Shown: one piece after another, positions 42,548 to 51,695 of the stretch
Layout of the letters: each line of letters begins with the position of its first letter
Numbering within the stretch: position 1 is the stretch's first letter
Assembly (NCBI GenBank): GCA_946482515.1
Contig: CAMLRS010000008.1
Span: forward strand, 156,350 to 220,349
Reading direction: 5' to 3'
Source: an uncultured Flavobacteriales bacterium
GTDB taxonomy: Bacteria > Bacteroidota > Bacteroidia > Flavobacteriales > Crocinitomicaceae
DNA: 64,000 nucleotides
Position numbers and translations under genes: made by a program
The notes under the pieces: model-generated
The model's input: only the letters and a program-made list of their open reading frames with translations
The model's database searches: none
Told to the model about the DNA's origin: nothing

Positions 42548-43216
42548 TCAGGAACCGATCTGACGAACGGGTTTCATCAGGTAGCGAATGTAGCCGTAGC
42601 GGATCATCACTTCGGCCAGCAACAGGTTTGGGATCCAGCTGATCCACGAAAGCAGCAGGTAAGCGTCTTTAGGCGTCATATCTACTCCTGTTATGTCCAT
42701 CATGTAGGCATAAAAACGCAGCGTAACGGCTGAAAGCGTCAAAGCATAACTGCGCAATACCAACTTGCCGTGACGGATAAAATCGCGTTGCCTTGCCGCC
42801 CGGTAACCCTGCCAGGTGAATAGCAACCACAAACAACTCAGGATGACAAAGCTGGTTTTCGTCAGGTCATTCCCGTTTGCATAAAAAGCCATGATCAAGG
42901 CCGCCGGGCCGCTCACAAATACTACCGTAGCGATGTAGATTTTGCCTAAAGTTCGATGGATTTTCGGATACTGATGAATCAGCTTCCGGTTGAACTGGAA
43001 CAAGCCGCTGAGAATGACGACCGGGCTGGAAAAGATGTGCACGTAAAACGAAAGCCGCCACCAGTCGAGGTGATAGACCAGCTGTTTGGAAGCGAGAAAA
43101 TCCGTTGTGCGCTCAAACGTGAGGTAGGGAAGCGTTAGCAGGATCAGCAGCCACGAAGCATACAGAACGACACCCGCTCCCGACCACGAGAGGATTTTTC
43201 CCGTTGCGGATGCCAT
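42548..43216 (-). CDS. DUF2306 family membrane protein
   Basis: 222 residues with about six hydrophobic segments. The family pattern HIFSSPVVILSGLFQFN...YPKIHRTLGKIY (about 60-94) is the DUF2306 signature; the conserved histidines could bind heme, but this is not established. Its start overlaps the stop of the upstream lipoprotein gene by one base (TGATG), so the two are translationally coupled. It ends exactly one base after the convergent metalloprotease gene, with no spacer for a terminator. Confidence 0.88.
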   Translation of the reverse strand: MASATGKILSWSGAGVVLYASWLLILLTLPYLTFERTTDFLASKQLVYHLDWWRLSFYVHIFSSPVVILSGLFQFNRKLIHQYPKIHRTLGKIYIATVVFVSGPAALIMAFYANGNDLTKTSFVILSCLWLLFTWQGYRAARQRDFIRHGKLVLRSYALTLSAVTLRFYAYMMDITGVDMTPKDAYLLLSWISWIPNLLLAEVMIRYGYIRYLMKPVRQIGS

Positions 43217-43980
43217 CAGAAATAATAATTGGAGAAGACCGTGCCTTCACCTTCCAGTGTGTATTCGTTGTATTCCGGATCTTTGACCAGGCTGAACACA
43301 CTTGAACGACTAGGAAAAATCGGGTTCGGCTCCCATTCGATGAAGATCCTCTGCTCGCGGAACGCCCACGTGCCGTTGATTTCTTCTTTCTGGTCGAAAT
43401 TTCCTCCGGGATAATACTCATACGTACAATAGCCATCGTCCTCGAAAGCCAGGAAATTGCCGCTGGTGTCACCGATATAGCTCAGGTAATAGGCAATATT
43501 GGCGGAAGTAACTTCATCTTCAGCTACCGGCTCTAAATAGCGATCGAGTGTGAATGTTCTTGGTTTCAACTTCTTGTCATTTGGCGTCCAGGTGCCGGTG
43601 AATTGCAGCGTACTGCGGTTCATGCTCAGCTTGAAAACACCGTCGTTTTTGTCATCGCCGGGCTCGGCAAGCTCCATTTCAACGGTTTCAGGCAGCAATT
43701 TCACCTTGCCGCAAATATTGCGCTGCAGACCTTTCACGATGTTGTAGCCTACTGCGTGGCCTTCGCTGGCGAAATTGATCACCAGTCGCAGCTCGTTGTT
43801 GCCGAATTTCCCGGAATAAATGCCGCAGATCGTATCGAAATCAAACGTTCCCGGATCGACATAAGCCAACGTGTCGCCATCGGCCGTTCCTGATGGTGTT
43901 TTTGAAGAAGAATCGTTGCCGCAGGAAGCAGCGATCAGCAGACAAAGCGTGAAAAAGGAACCGGTTACGAGCAGTTTCAT
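43216..43980 (-). CDS. Lipoprotein of unknown function
   Basis: 254 residues from ATG 43980 with lipobox LIAASC (Cys20); the frame extends 9 codons upstream without improving the signal. The mature part is beta-rich with repeated calycin-like phrases (IYSGKFGNNELRLVINFASEGHAVGYN, TLQFTGTWTPNDKKLKPRTFTL, INGTWAFREQRIFIEWEPN). This resembles lipocalin-like or META-type beta-barrels but is not a confident family match. Coupled to the DUF2306 gene. Confidence 0.75.
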   Translation of the reverse strand: MKLLVTGSFFTLCLLIAASCGNDSSSKTPSGTADGDTLAYVDPGTFDFDTICGIYSGKFGNNELRLVINFASEGHAVGYNIVKGLQRNICGKVKLLPETVEMELAEPGDDKNDGVFKLSMNRSTLQFTGTWTPNDKKLKPRTFTLDRYLEPVAEDEVTSANIAYYLSYIGDTSGNFLAFEDDGYCTYEYYPGGNFDQKEEINGTWAFREQRIFIEWEPNPIFPSRSSVFSLVKDPEYNEYTLEGEGTVFSNYYF

Positions 43981-44043
43981 ACGACGTACGTTAGCGTTGC
44001 GAATCAAACATACATAATTTCATGCGATCACGTTCATAGGGCT

Positions 44044-44133
44044 CCCGGTAATTAGCGAATTGGCACGAATAATCTGTCCAGACCAATTATGGCATAATGC
44101 AACTTTTATTAGCGTGAATTCGGTAATTCGCGG
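44044..44133. repeat. Dispersed inverted-repeat element (second copy)
   Basis: Imperfect inverted arms (44044-44073 and 44108-44133) sharing AATTAGCGAATTG and its complement. The left arm matches the 15,882-15,902 segment on the opposite strand at 18 of 21 bases. ATTATGGCATAAT (44086-44098) is a separate palindrome in the loop. Confidence 0.5.
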
Positions 44134-44180
44134 GGCAAATTGCGGCCAGTGTGCAGTTGTTTCCTGAATCAGAGGTGTTT

Positions 44181-44606
44181 TCAGATGACTTCCTTCGCAG
44201 GTTTGAATTCGTGTCCGCATTCCTTGCACTTGAATACTTTGCGGTAGTAGAGCGGGAAAATGCTCAGCAGCACGGAAAAGATCGCTGAAAAAACGCCGCC
44301 GACGCTGTTGAAAGAACGGTAGCCCGAAATGAGCTTAGCCGAGTCGCAGCGCGGACAAGTGATTGCTTTGTCTTCTTCCGTCGTATAAGGCGTATTATTG
44401 ATTTCTGCCAGAACGGCCAGTGCCTGTGCTTCGTCCGCTTCGTCGACTTTGAGCTTGATCCCGCCCACCGTGATGTTGTACAGTGGATTCATGCTCACGA
44501 TGTGCTCATCGAAAATATAGCACTGAATGCCTTCCGCTTCGAGGCGGGCTTTCAGAATGTGCGTATCGATTGCGTTATCAAACGTTTTCAGGATAACAAG
44601 TCCCAT
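44181..44606 (-). CDS. DUF2007 protein with zinc ribbon
   Basis: 141 residues. Residues 1-70 match the DUF2007 putative signal-transducing fold (LVILKTFDNAIDTHILKARLEAEGIQCYIFDE). The C-terminus has CPRC (84-87) and CKEC (127-130), a split zinc ribbon around a hydrophobic stretch (about 103-120) that may touch the membrane. Function not established; GlnB-like folds suggest a regulatory role. It starts 1 base after the MauE-thioredoxin gene ends, so the two are co-transcribed. Confidence 0.85.
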   Translation of the reverse strand: MGLVILKTFDNAIDTHILKARLEAEGIQCYIFDEHIVSMNPLYNITVGGIKLKVDEADEAQALAVLAEINNTPYTTEEDKAITCPRCDSAKLISGYRSFNSVGGVFSAIFSVLLSIFPLYYRKVFKCKECGHEFKPAKEVI

Positions 44607-44607
44607 C

Positions 44608-45711
44608 TTACTTTTTGATTTCGCTCCACGGCTTTTTCACCAACGCTTTGAATTCGTTTTTCTTGAACGCATTTTCGTTGATACCGTCGTAGGTTTTCAC
44701 GATGTTTCCGTTCCAGATATAGAATACGCCCGGTGTGTCGCGGTTGCCGCCCAATACTTGCCAGAATTGTCCAATTTCCATGATCTGGTGCGGATACGTC
44801 GCGCCGGCATAGTCGAAAAAAGCAGGGATCAATTCCGCTTCCTCGTCCATGAAAATGATCTGAACTTTTGGGAAATCAGGATTGCCTTTGCGCAATTGCG
44901 TGAGCTCTTTGGCCGTTTCCTTGCAGTGATCGCAGCCCGGTGCAAAGAAGCACAGCACCTTTTTTCCTTTGTCGATATCGGCGTAATAGCTGCTGAAGCC
45001 GGATTTCTTTTTCTTCGGCTCGTCTACTTTGACAACCGTAGCTGTATCAGCAACAGCGGTTGATGCAGTTGTCGTTGTTGTTGCCGGAAGGGAATCTTTT
45101 ACTGGTACTTCCGGAAGTGTTGTTTCCTCTGTTGGTACGGGAGCTGACGGAACGACCGTTTGTTTCGGACGGATAGGCCCCAGCATGAAGATCAGCAAAA
45201 TGGAACCCAGCACCACCGAAAGCGCCGTGGAAAAGTTTAGCTTATCCCGGTTTTTATCCGTTTTCTTATACAGGTAGCCCAAAAGCCCGATCGCAACAAT
45301 GTTCTTAATGAGCGCTTCCAAAGGTGTCATTGGCAGCAGCGCACCGAAACAGCCGCAATTGCCTTTGTTTCCGGTCGTAATGATCTCGTAGGTCAGGTGA
45401 ATGCAGAACACCAGCAGCATCAAAGCCGATACCGGGATGATCAGCCGTTTAAAATAATGGCGTTGCAGCAACAAAAGCCCCAATGCCAGCTCACAGCCGA
45501 TCAGTATGCGCGAAAAATACGCAGCGCTTGTTTCGCTGAAGCCCATCGGGAGCAGCTGTTTCACTTCGAAGGTCCGGAGGGTGAAATAAACCGAAGGATC
45601 GGGATAGATTTTCGCCACGGCCGAAACCAGGAATAATAAGGAAAGCAGAATACGAATCGCCCAGTTGATCTGTTCACGGCGGTTGTTGGCAGAAAGTTGT
45701 GTTGTCTCCAT
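44608..45711 (-). CDS. MauE/DoxX-like membrane protein fused to a thioredoxin-like domain
   Basis: 367 residues from ATG 45711 (METTQLSANN; 17 extra upstream codons are open but unlikely). The N-terminal half has four membrane helices of the DoxX/MauE type with the cysteine pair NCGC (118-121). A fifth hydrophobic segment (about 165-180) and a Thr/Ala/Pro-rich linker (about 184-232) follow. The C-terminal half is a thioredoxin-like domain with CDHC (260-263) after CFFAPG. The pairing of a membrane cysteine pair with an exported CxxC domain suggests a disulfide relay. MauE-type proteins support maturation of disulfide-rich periplasmic enzymes; specificity here is inferred. Confidence 0.85.
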   Translation of the reverse strand: METTQLSANNRREQINWAIRILLSLLFLVSAVAKIYPDPSVYFTLRTFEVKQLLPMGFSETSAAYFSRILIGCELALGLLLLQRHYFKRLIIPVSALMLLVFCIHLTYEIITTGNKGNCGCFGALLPMTPLEALIKNIVAIGLLGYLYKKTDKNRDKLNFSTALSVVLGSILLIFMLGPIRPKQTVVPSAPVPTEETTLPEVPVKDSLPATTTTTASTAVADTATVVKVDEPKKKKSGFSSYYADIDKGKKVLCFFAPGCDHCKETAKELTQLRKGNPDFPKVQIIFMDEEAELIPAFFDYAGATYPHQIMEIGQFWQVLGGNRDTPGVFYIWNGNIVKTYDGINENAFKKNEFKALVKKPWSEIKK

Positions 45712-45769
45712 AGCAAACGGAAAAGTTGGTTGAAAATAAGGTTTCCTTCGGAAATAGCGCATTTTTTGA

Positions 45770-46543
<774 letters not shown>

Positions 46544-46560
46544 CCCTACAAAAATAGACC

Positions 46561-47124
46561 ATGACTGAGGAGTTACAAATGATCTACGATGAGCTGAAAC
46601 AATCCAACAGCAAATCATTGACCCATTTAGAGAACGAGCTGCAGAAAATCCGCGCAGGCAAAGCAACACCTGCTATGCTTTCGAGCGTAATGGTGGATTA
46701 CTATGGCTCACCGACACCGATCCAGCAGGTAGCGAACATCAACACGATGGATGCACGTACGCTGACCGTACAGGCATGGGAAAAAAACATGCTCAACGAG
46801 ATCGCAAAAGGGATTATCAACTCCAATCTTGGTCTGAATCCTCAGAGCAACGGTGAGCAGCTCATTATCTCCATTCCACCGCTCACAGAAGAGCGTCGCC
46901 GGGATATGGTAAAAAAAGCGAAAGCGGATGGTGAACATGCAAAAGTAGGGATCCGCAACAACCGCAAAGACGCCATTGATATGGTGAAAGCGATGAAAGC
47001 CGACGGACTTTCCGAAGACATGATCAAAGACGCCGAAAACGAGATCCAGAACATTACCAATGTCTTCATCAAGAAGGTCGACGACGAAATCGATCAGAAA
47101 GAGAAGGACATCATGACAATCTGA
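46561..47124 (+). CDS. frr: Ribosome recycling factor
   Basis: 187 residues, the normal length. The N-terminal helix LTHLENELQKIRAGKATPAML, the VDYYGSPTPIQQVANI hinge and the PPLTEERRRDMVKKAK helix are all present. With EF-G it splits post-termination ribosomes. A small lipoprotein gene starts 4 bases after the stop and may be co-transcribed. Confidence 0.97.
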   Translation: MTEELQMIYDELKQSNSKSLTHLENELQKIRAGKATPAMLSSVMVDYYGSPTPIQQVANINTMDARTLTVQAWEKNMLNEIAKGIINSNLGLNPQSNGEQLIISIPPLTEERRRDMVKKAKADGEHAKVGIRNNRKDAIDMVKAMKADGLSEDMIKDAENEIQNITNVFIKKVDDEIDQKEKDIMTI

Positions 47125-47128
47125 TACC

Positions 47129-47518
47129 ATGAACCGCCTGCTGCTTTTGGTCTGCGTGTTGCTTGTTGCCGTTTCCTGTAACAAGAACAAGCCCGTTGCC
47201 CGGAAGATGGAAGGCGAATGGAAATTGTATCACTTGCTGAAAGACGACGGCTCGGAATGGGACAAAGATGCCACTGTGCGCTTCGATGCCGCCGAGCCAG
47301 ACGGTAAAACGTTCGCCGGCTGGACACGTCGCAACGCGGGCGATACCGCCGACATTACAGGACAATACTGCATCATCGAAAAAGGCCTCAAAGTCATTCT
47401 GCAAACAAACACCCAGAACGGTATCGAAATCGACACAGCCAAAGTCGAGGACATCGACAAAAAATCAATGGTCCTCCGCACCAAAGAAGGCGTCAACTAC
47501 TTCAAGAAAATTGATTGA
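47129..47518 (+). CDS. Small lipocalin-like lipoprotein
   Basis: 129 residues with a lipoprotein signal MNRLLLLVCVLLVAVSC (Cys17). The mature part starts KMEGEWKLYHLLKDDGSEW and continues with strands, the pattern of Bacteroidota lipocalin-like lipoproteins (GxW near the N-terminus). It follows frr by 4 bases. Function unknown. Confidence 0.8.
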   Translation: MNRLLLLVCVLLVAVSCNKNKPVARKMEGEWKLYHLLKDDGSEWDKDATVRFDAAEPDGKTFAGWTRRNAGDTADITGQYCIIEKGLKVILQTNTQNGIEIDTAKVEDIDKKSMVLRTKEGVNYFKKID

Positions 47519-47715
47519 TACTGGATATTAAGATCTACCTGTCGGCAGACAGGCTTCAGGATCTTAGGACATCAGGACTGACTGGGAACTGAACGACTGT
47601 CGACCGAAAAACTATGTGTTCTATGTGTCTATGTGGTCGGATTGGCATTAGCAACTGAACCCACCAACTAACCAACTCAAAAACCCTTCAACTCAAAAAC
47701 TCACCAACTCGTCCA
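47519..47715. repeat. Repeat-rich convergent gap
   Basis: Holds ATCAGGACT/CAGGATCTTAGGACATCAGG phrases related to those between fadN and fadA, a CTGTCGGCAGACAG hairpin (about 47540-47553) and, at 47661-47715, a CAACTCA-type tandem array like that at 34592-34628. No gene. Confidence 0.5.
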
Positions 47716-50700
47716 CTACCCAAACATCCCCGTATTCACCTTCACCAGCACATCTTCGCTCACGTAATACAAATATCCTTCGATCGCCGGATACTGCATC
47801 AGGTTCAGTGCGAAAACGTAATCAGAAACCTGTTTCAAATGTTCGGGTTTGCGCTCGCCGGTTTTGAAATCCACCACGATCGTTTTGTCGGGATGCAGGA
47901 TGATCTTATCAGGACGCAGCTTCACCGTTCCGTCGATCAGTAGTGTGCGTTCATCCAGCTGGGTACCGTTGTTAACCATGGCTTTGAACGGCTCGTGGCG
48001 GAATAATTGTCCCACAGCTTGTTGCAGCTCTTCGCGGAAAATTTGCTCGACTGTTCCTTTGAGAATGCCTTTTTCAATCGCCGCCAGCGCATCTTCCACG
48101 TTCAGACTTTGTTCCATCACGGCGTGGAATTGTTTCCCTAAACGTTGCTGGCGGTGCAGATCGCTTTCCGCTTCTTCGACCGGCGACATGAGGCTGATAT
48201 CCGGAAACCAGAGGTGATCGCTGAGCGACAAGGGCTCAAACGGCACTTCGATGGCTGCTTCTGAATGTGCAGGAGCAGGCTTTTCACCAATGGCACCTTC
48301 TAAAACGGCACCGTCGCGGAAATCCGGGTACAAAGTCGACAAAGTCTCATAAATGTTCTTTTGCAGCTTGCCACCGCGCGACGATGGAACGCCCATGAAA
48401 TACAAGCGATCAGTCGGGCGGGTAAATGCTACATACAACAGGTTCACGCTGTCCATATATTCCGCTTCTTTTTCGTGTTCCACGAGGTCGGAAAGTCCCG
48501 GAAGGTGCTTGTCGGCTTCGCTCAAACGTGTCTGAATGAAATGCTCTTCTGATTCCACCAGCGTGAAATTGCCCATAGGTGACGAGCTGTCGAATTTCAC
48601 CGACGGAATGATCACTACCGGGAATTCCAGTCCTTTCGACTTGTGGGCGGTCATCAGCTTGATCGCGTTCCGATTTTCCGGCAGCTGAACGTTCGCCTGG
48701 TAGCCGGTTTTATCGTAGAATGCCAGGAATCCGGGTAGATCGGGGCCGTTTTGCAGGTCGAAGCGCGCGGCCAGATCGAGCAGCTGGTGTACATAAGCGT
48801 TCTTTAACTCATCGATGCGGAAGGCCCGGATCACTTGCTGGATCAGCGAGAACAAATCCTGGAAAGGCGAGCTCACGAGCCGGTTTACAGGAGTAGCTTT
48901 TTGGGCAAAAAGGGCAGGACTGAAGCGAGGTTTCCCATTTTCGTCGGGCAGAAAGCACGATTGGTACTGCTCGAAATTCTCGGCAGGTGAGAACAAGCGG
49001 AAATACAGCTCGGCGAAGCGCATGTTCAGCTGCAAATGATGCGGATTGGCCCGCCAGCGGCAGAAAGCGATCACGAATTGAACATATTGATCGGAATCCA
49101 CCAGCAGCGAATCGGACGAAACGACCTGGTAGCCTTTTGATTTCAGAAAATTGGCGTAACGGTTGCATTCGGCTTTGCGCTTCGAGAGTAAACAGATATC
49201 GCCCGGCTGGTAGCCTTCGCTTAAACAATCTTCCACCCAAACAGCGAGCTGTTGCAGCACCTGGTCGTCGGTGTCATCTTCTTTTTCAAAAAAACGAAAA
49301 GCGATGTGGCCTTTCTCACGTCCTTTGGCGTTTTGAAGCACCTGGTTGTAATGCAGCTGCCCCGATTCCGGCAATCCCTGCTTGAATTGTGCGAAAAAGG
49401 CGTTGTTGAAAGCCACGATCTCTTCGCAGGAGCGCCAGTTGTCGGCCAGGCTTTCTAATTGGCCCATTTCCTGGAAATACGCCGATTTTGCGGCAGTAAC
49501 CGGATCGTTTTCCGGGTTGTAAATGCCCGGCAGCTCCACAAATTGTTCGGCAACACCGTTTTTGAAGCGGTAAATGGATTGCTTCGGATCGCCAACGATG
49601 AGGTTGAATTGTTCGCTGGCAATGGATTCATGTACCAGCGGAACGAGGTTCTGCCATTGCAGTCGTGATGTATCCTGGAATTCATCGAGGAAGAAATGCC
49701 GGAATTTGCTTCCCAGCCGCTCGTAAATGAACGGCGCTTCCTCGTCGCGGACGAGCTCGGCCACCAGCTTATTGAATTCCGAGATCCGGATAATGGCATC
49801 GTTCTGGCGGATGTCTTCCATCGAAATAGCCAGCTCGCGCAGAATCGAAAGCAGGTAAAACTGCCGCACTTTCAATTCCAGCTCGAAGTATTTCGGGAAT
49901 AAAGGTGTCCAGAAATCCCAGAACTGGACAATGGTATCGGCTGGCTCCGTCTGACCGCTTTTCTCGGCCGTGCGCACCAGGTTGGTGTAATAATAATCGG
50001 TCGATTCGAAAGCTTTGTTCAGATCGGTTGCCCGGCCGCTGACTTCGATCATGCTGCGGATCTTATTCCACGTGTTTTTGCCGTTGTGAAAATCAGTTTG
50101 CTGCAAGCCGCTGGTTTCGAGCGCCAGCTGAATGCGTCGCTGCCAGCCTTTGATCTCGCGGCGATATTCATTGAACTGCAGCTTCCACAAAGCCAGGTCT
50201 TCTTCGGTAAATTCTTTGCTCACGAGGCTTTTTACGACCTGAAAGCTCCGCTCGTCGGTCAACACACGGGCGCTTTCAAACAAGGCGGTTTTCACATTCC
50301 ACCGAGTTTCTTCGTCGAGGTTGCTTTTGGCAAACTGGATAGCCAGCCGGTAAATGCGGTTTTCAGCTTCCTTATCGATTTTGCTCAACAGCTCGTCGAT
50401 GGCTTTTTCCAGCACTGCCACTTCGTCGAGTACTACATCGAATTGCTCGGGCAGGTTCAGGTCGCGACTGAATGAACGGATGAGCCGCAGGTTGAACTTA
50501 TCGATCGTAAGCACATTGAAATCCTCGTAGCGGTGCAGCATTTTCTTGAGAACCAGCTGCGCATTTTTGGAAAGATTTTCGGGTGGTTGTCCGGTCAGTT
50601 TTCCCAGCTCTTCGAGGTAAGCGGTGTCTTTTTTGCCCGGATTGGCCAGTCGCCCGAGATCGCGAATGATACGCGTTTTCATCTCGAAAGCGGCTTTATT

Positions 50701-50853
50701 GGTGAACGTCATGGCGATCACCTGGCCCAGATCGGCGCGCGTTTCGCTTTCTTTAAGCAACAGCACGAGGTAGTTGCGCACCAGGTTATAAGTCTTCCCG
50801 CTTCCGGCCGAAGCGTTCAATACCAATAAGGGCTTGTTTGCAACCTTTTTCAT
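47716..50853 (-). CDS. UvrD/RecB-like helicase-nuclease (AddA-type)
   Basis: 1045 residues, superfamily 1A helicase. Walker A LNASAGSGKTYN (Lys20), motif II FLDEFQDTS (390-396), motif III GDPKQSIYRF (421-430) and motif V/VI sequences AHKSKGLEFPVVI and LYVAFTRPTDRLY. The C-terminal part carries a RecB-type nuclease with RPDKIIL and VVDFKTGE (Asp995, Lys997), so it is a double-strand-break-processing enzyme like AddA/RecB. No AddB or RecC/RecD gene is adjacent; it may pair with a distant subunit or act alone. The C-terminal iron-sulfur cysteines of some AddB proteins are not expected here. Confidence 0.92.
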   Translation of the reverse strand: MKKVANKPLLVLNASAGSGKTYNLVRNYLVLLLKESETRADLGQVIAMTFTNKAAFEMKTRIIRDLGRLANPGKKDTAYLEELGKLTGQPPENLSKNAQLVLKKMLHRYEDFNVLTIDKFNLRLIRSFSRDLNLPEQFDVVLDEVAVLEKAIDELLSKIDKEAENRIYRLAIQFAKSNLDEETRWNVKTALFESARVLTDERSFQVVKSLVSKEFTEEDLALWKLQFNEYRREIKGWQRRIQLALETSGLQQTDFHNGKNTWNKIRSMIEVSGRATDLNKAFESTDYYYTNLVRTAEKSGQTEPADTIVQFWDFWTPLFPKYFELELKVRQFYLLSILRELAISMEDIRQNDAIIRISEFNKLVAELVRDEEAPFIYERLGSKFRHFFLDEFQDTSRLQWQNLVPLVHESIASEQFNLIVGDPKQSIYRFKNGVAEQFVELPGIYNPENDPVTAAKSAYFQEMGQLESLADNWRSCEEIVAFNNAFFAQFKQGLPESGQLHYNQVLQNAKGREKGHIAFRFFEKEDDTDDQVLQQLAVWVEDCLSEGYQPGDICLLSKRKAECNRYANFLKSKGYQVVSSDSLLVDSDQYVQFVIAFCRWRANPHHLQLNMRFAELYFRLFSPAENFEQYQSCFLPDENGKPRFSPALFAQKATPVNRLVSSPFQDLFSLIQQVIRAFRIDELKNAYVHQLLDLAARFDLQNGPDLPGFLAFYDKTGYQANVQLPENRNAIKLMTAHKSKGLEFPVVIIPSVKFDSSSPMGNFTLVESEEHFIQTRLSEADKHLPGLSDLVEHEKEAEYMDSVNLLYVAFTRPTDRLYFMGVPSSRGGKLQKNIYETLSTLYPDFRDGAVLEGAIGEKPAPAHSEAAIEVPFEPLSLSDHLWFPDISLMSPVEEAESDLHRQQRLGKQFHAVMEQSLNVEDALAAIEKGILKGTVEQIFREELQQAVGQLFRHEPFKAMVNNGTQLDERTLLIDGTVKLRPDKIILHPDKTIVVDFKTGERKPEHLKQVSDYVFALNLMQYPAIEGYLYYVSEDVLVKVNTGMFG

Positions 50854-50960
50854 CCCATTCCGTCAATGAAGTCTCGAATTTACCCAAAAACAGCCGTAAA
50901 GTGTCGGCAGTTGCTGGTTTTATTGATCGGATTTCCGTAATTTTCGAAGACTTATACGCT

Positions 50961-51695
50961 ATGAGTTATCGTTTTCTCCTTTGTTTGACCCTGCTTGCAG
51001 GTTGTAAAAAAGATCCACCGCCTCCGGACCCTGTCGATCCTGAAACGCTGACGGTAAAGGTTTGGCCCAAATTCGGAGGTCAGAACCTGGAGCTGAATCA
51101 GACATTCGAGCTCAACGACAGCACGGATATCCAATTTACAGACATCCGGTTCTACATGAGCAATATCAGCAGTCAGAGCGTGGTGAAAAAAGATTACGTG
51201 CTCTACGATTACGGTTACACGGGCGGACAGCTGTTCACCATTGAAGGCACTCCGGCCGATTTCACGAATTTCTCAGCGCTGGTTGGCGTTCCTGCTTCCG
51301 TTAATAACAGCGACCCTTCGGCTTTTCCATCCAACAGTCCACTCAACATCGCCAATGCAAACGATATGCACTGGGGATGGAGCTTCGGCTACATTTTCAT
51401 CAAGATCGAAGCACGCATTGATACCATTCCGGACGGCATTCCGCTGTTCGACCAGGCATTGACTTATCATGTAGGAACGAATGCGTATACAGGCAACCTG
51501 GCTTTCCCTCAGCTGACATGGGATGATAGTCATGCTCATACCGCCCGTCTTTGGCTCGATTTACAGCATTTCATCAGTCACCCGACCACGCCTATCGATG
51601 TGTACACCGAACAGACAACGCACAGCGGCGCCGGACAGGAAGCACTGACACAAAAAGTGCTGGATAATTTCATCGACTCGTTTACCGCCGAATGA
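50961..51695 (+). CDS. mbnP: MbnP-family copper-binding lipoprotein (second copy)
   Basis: 244 residues from ATG 50961, where a lipoprotein signal begins (MSYRFLLCLTLLAGC, Cys15); the frame is open further upstream. A proline-rich tether (PPPPDPVDPE) follows. It shares with the copy at 3400-4152 the strands IQFTDIRFYMSNIS and the motif MHWGWSFGY (136-144; W138, W140). Histidine-rich C-terminal half (DDSHAHTARLWLDLQHFISH) may contribute copper ligands. It overlaps the MbnH-like gene by 4 bases (ATGA), tighter coupling than in the first pair. The two proteins are clearly diverged, so they are old paralogues or separately acquired. Confidence 0.8.
   Translation: MSYRFLLCLTLLAGCKKDPPPPDPVDPETLTVKVWPKFGGQNLELNQTFELNDSTDIQFTDIRFYMSNISSQSVVKKDYVLYDYGYTGGQLFTIEGTPADFTNFSALVGVPASVNNSDPSAFPSNSPLNIANANDMHWGWSFGYIFIKIEARIDTIPDGIPLFDQALTYHVGTNAYTGNLAFPQLTWDDSHAHTARLWLDLQHFISHPTTPIDVYTEQTTHSGAGQEALTQKVLDNFIDSFTAE

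Noticed and set aside
44086..44098. ATTATGGCATAAT as a third copy of the MarR operator
   Set aside because: Arms match but the spacer is 1 base instead of 4, and it lies inside a dispersed repeat, not before a metabolic gene.
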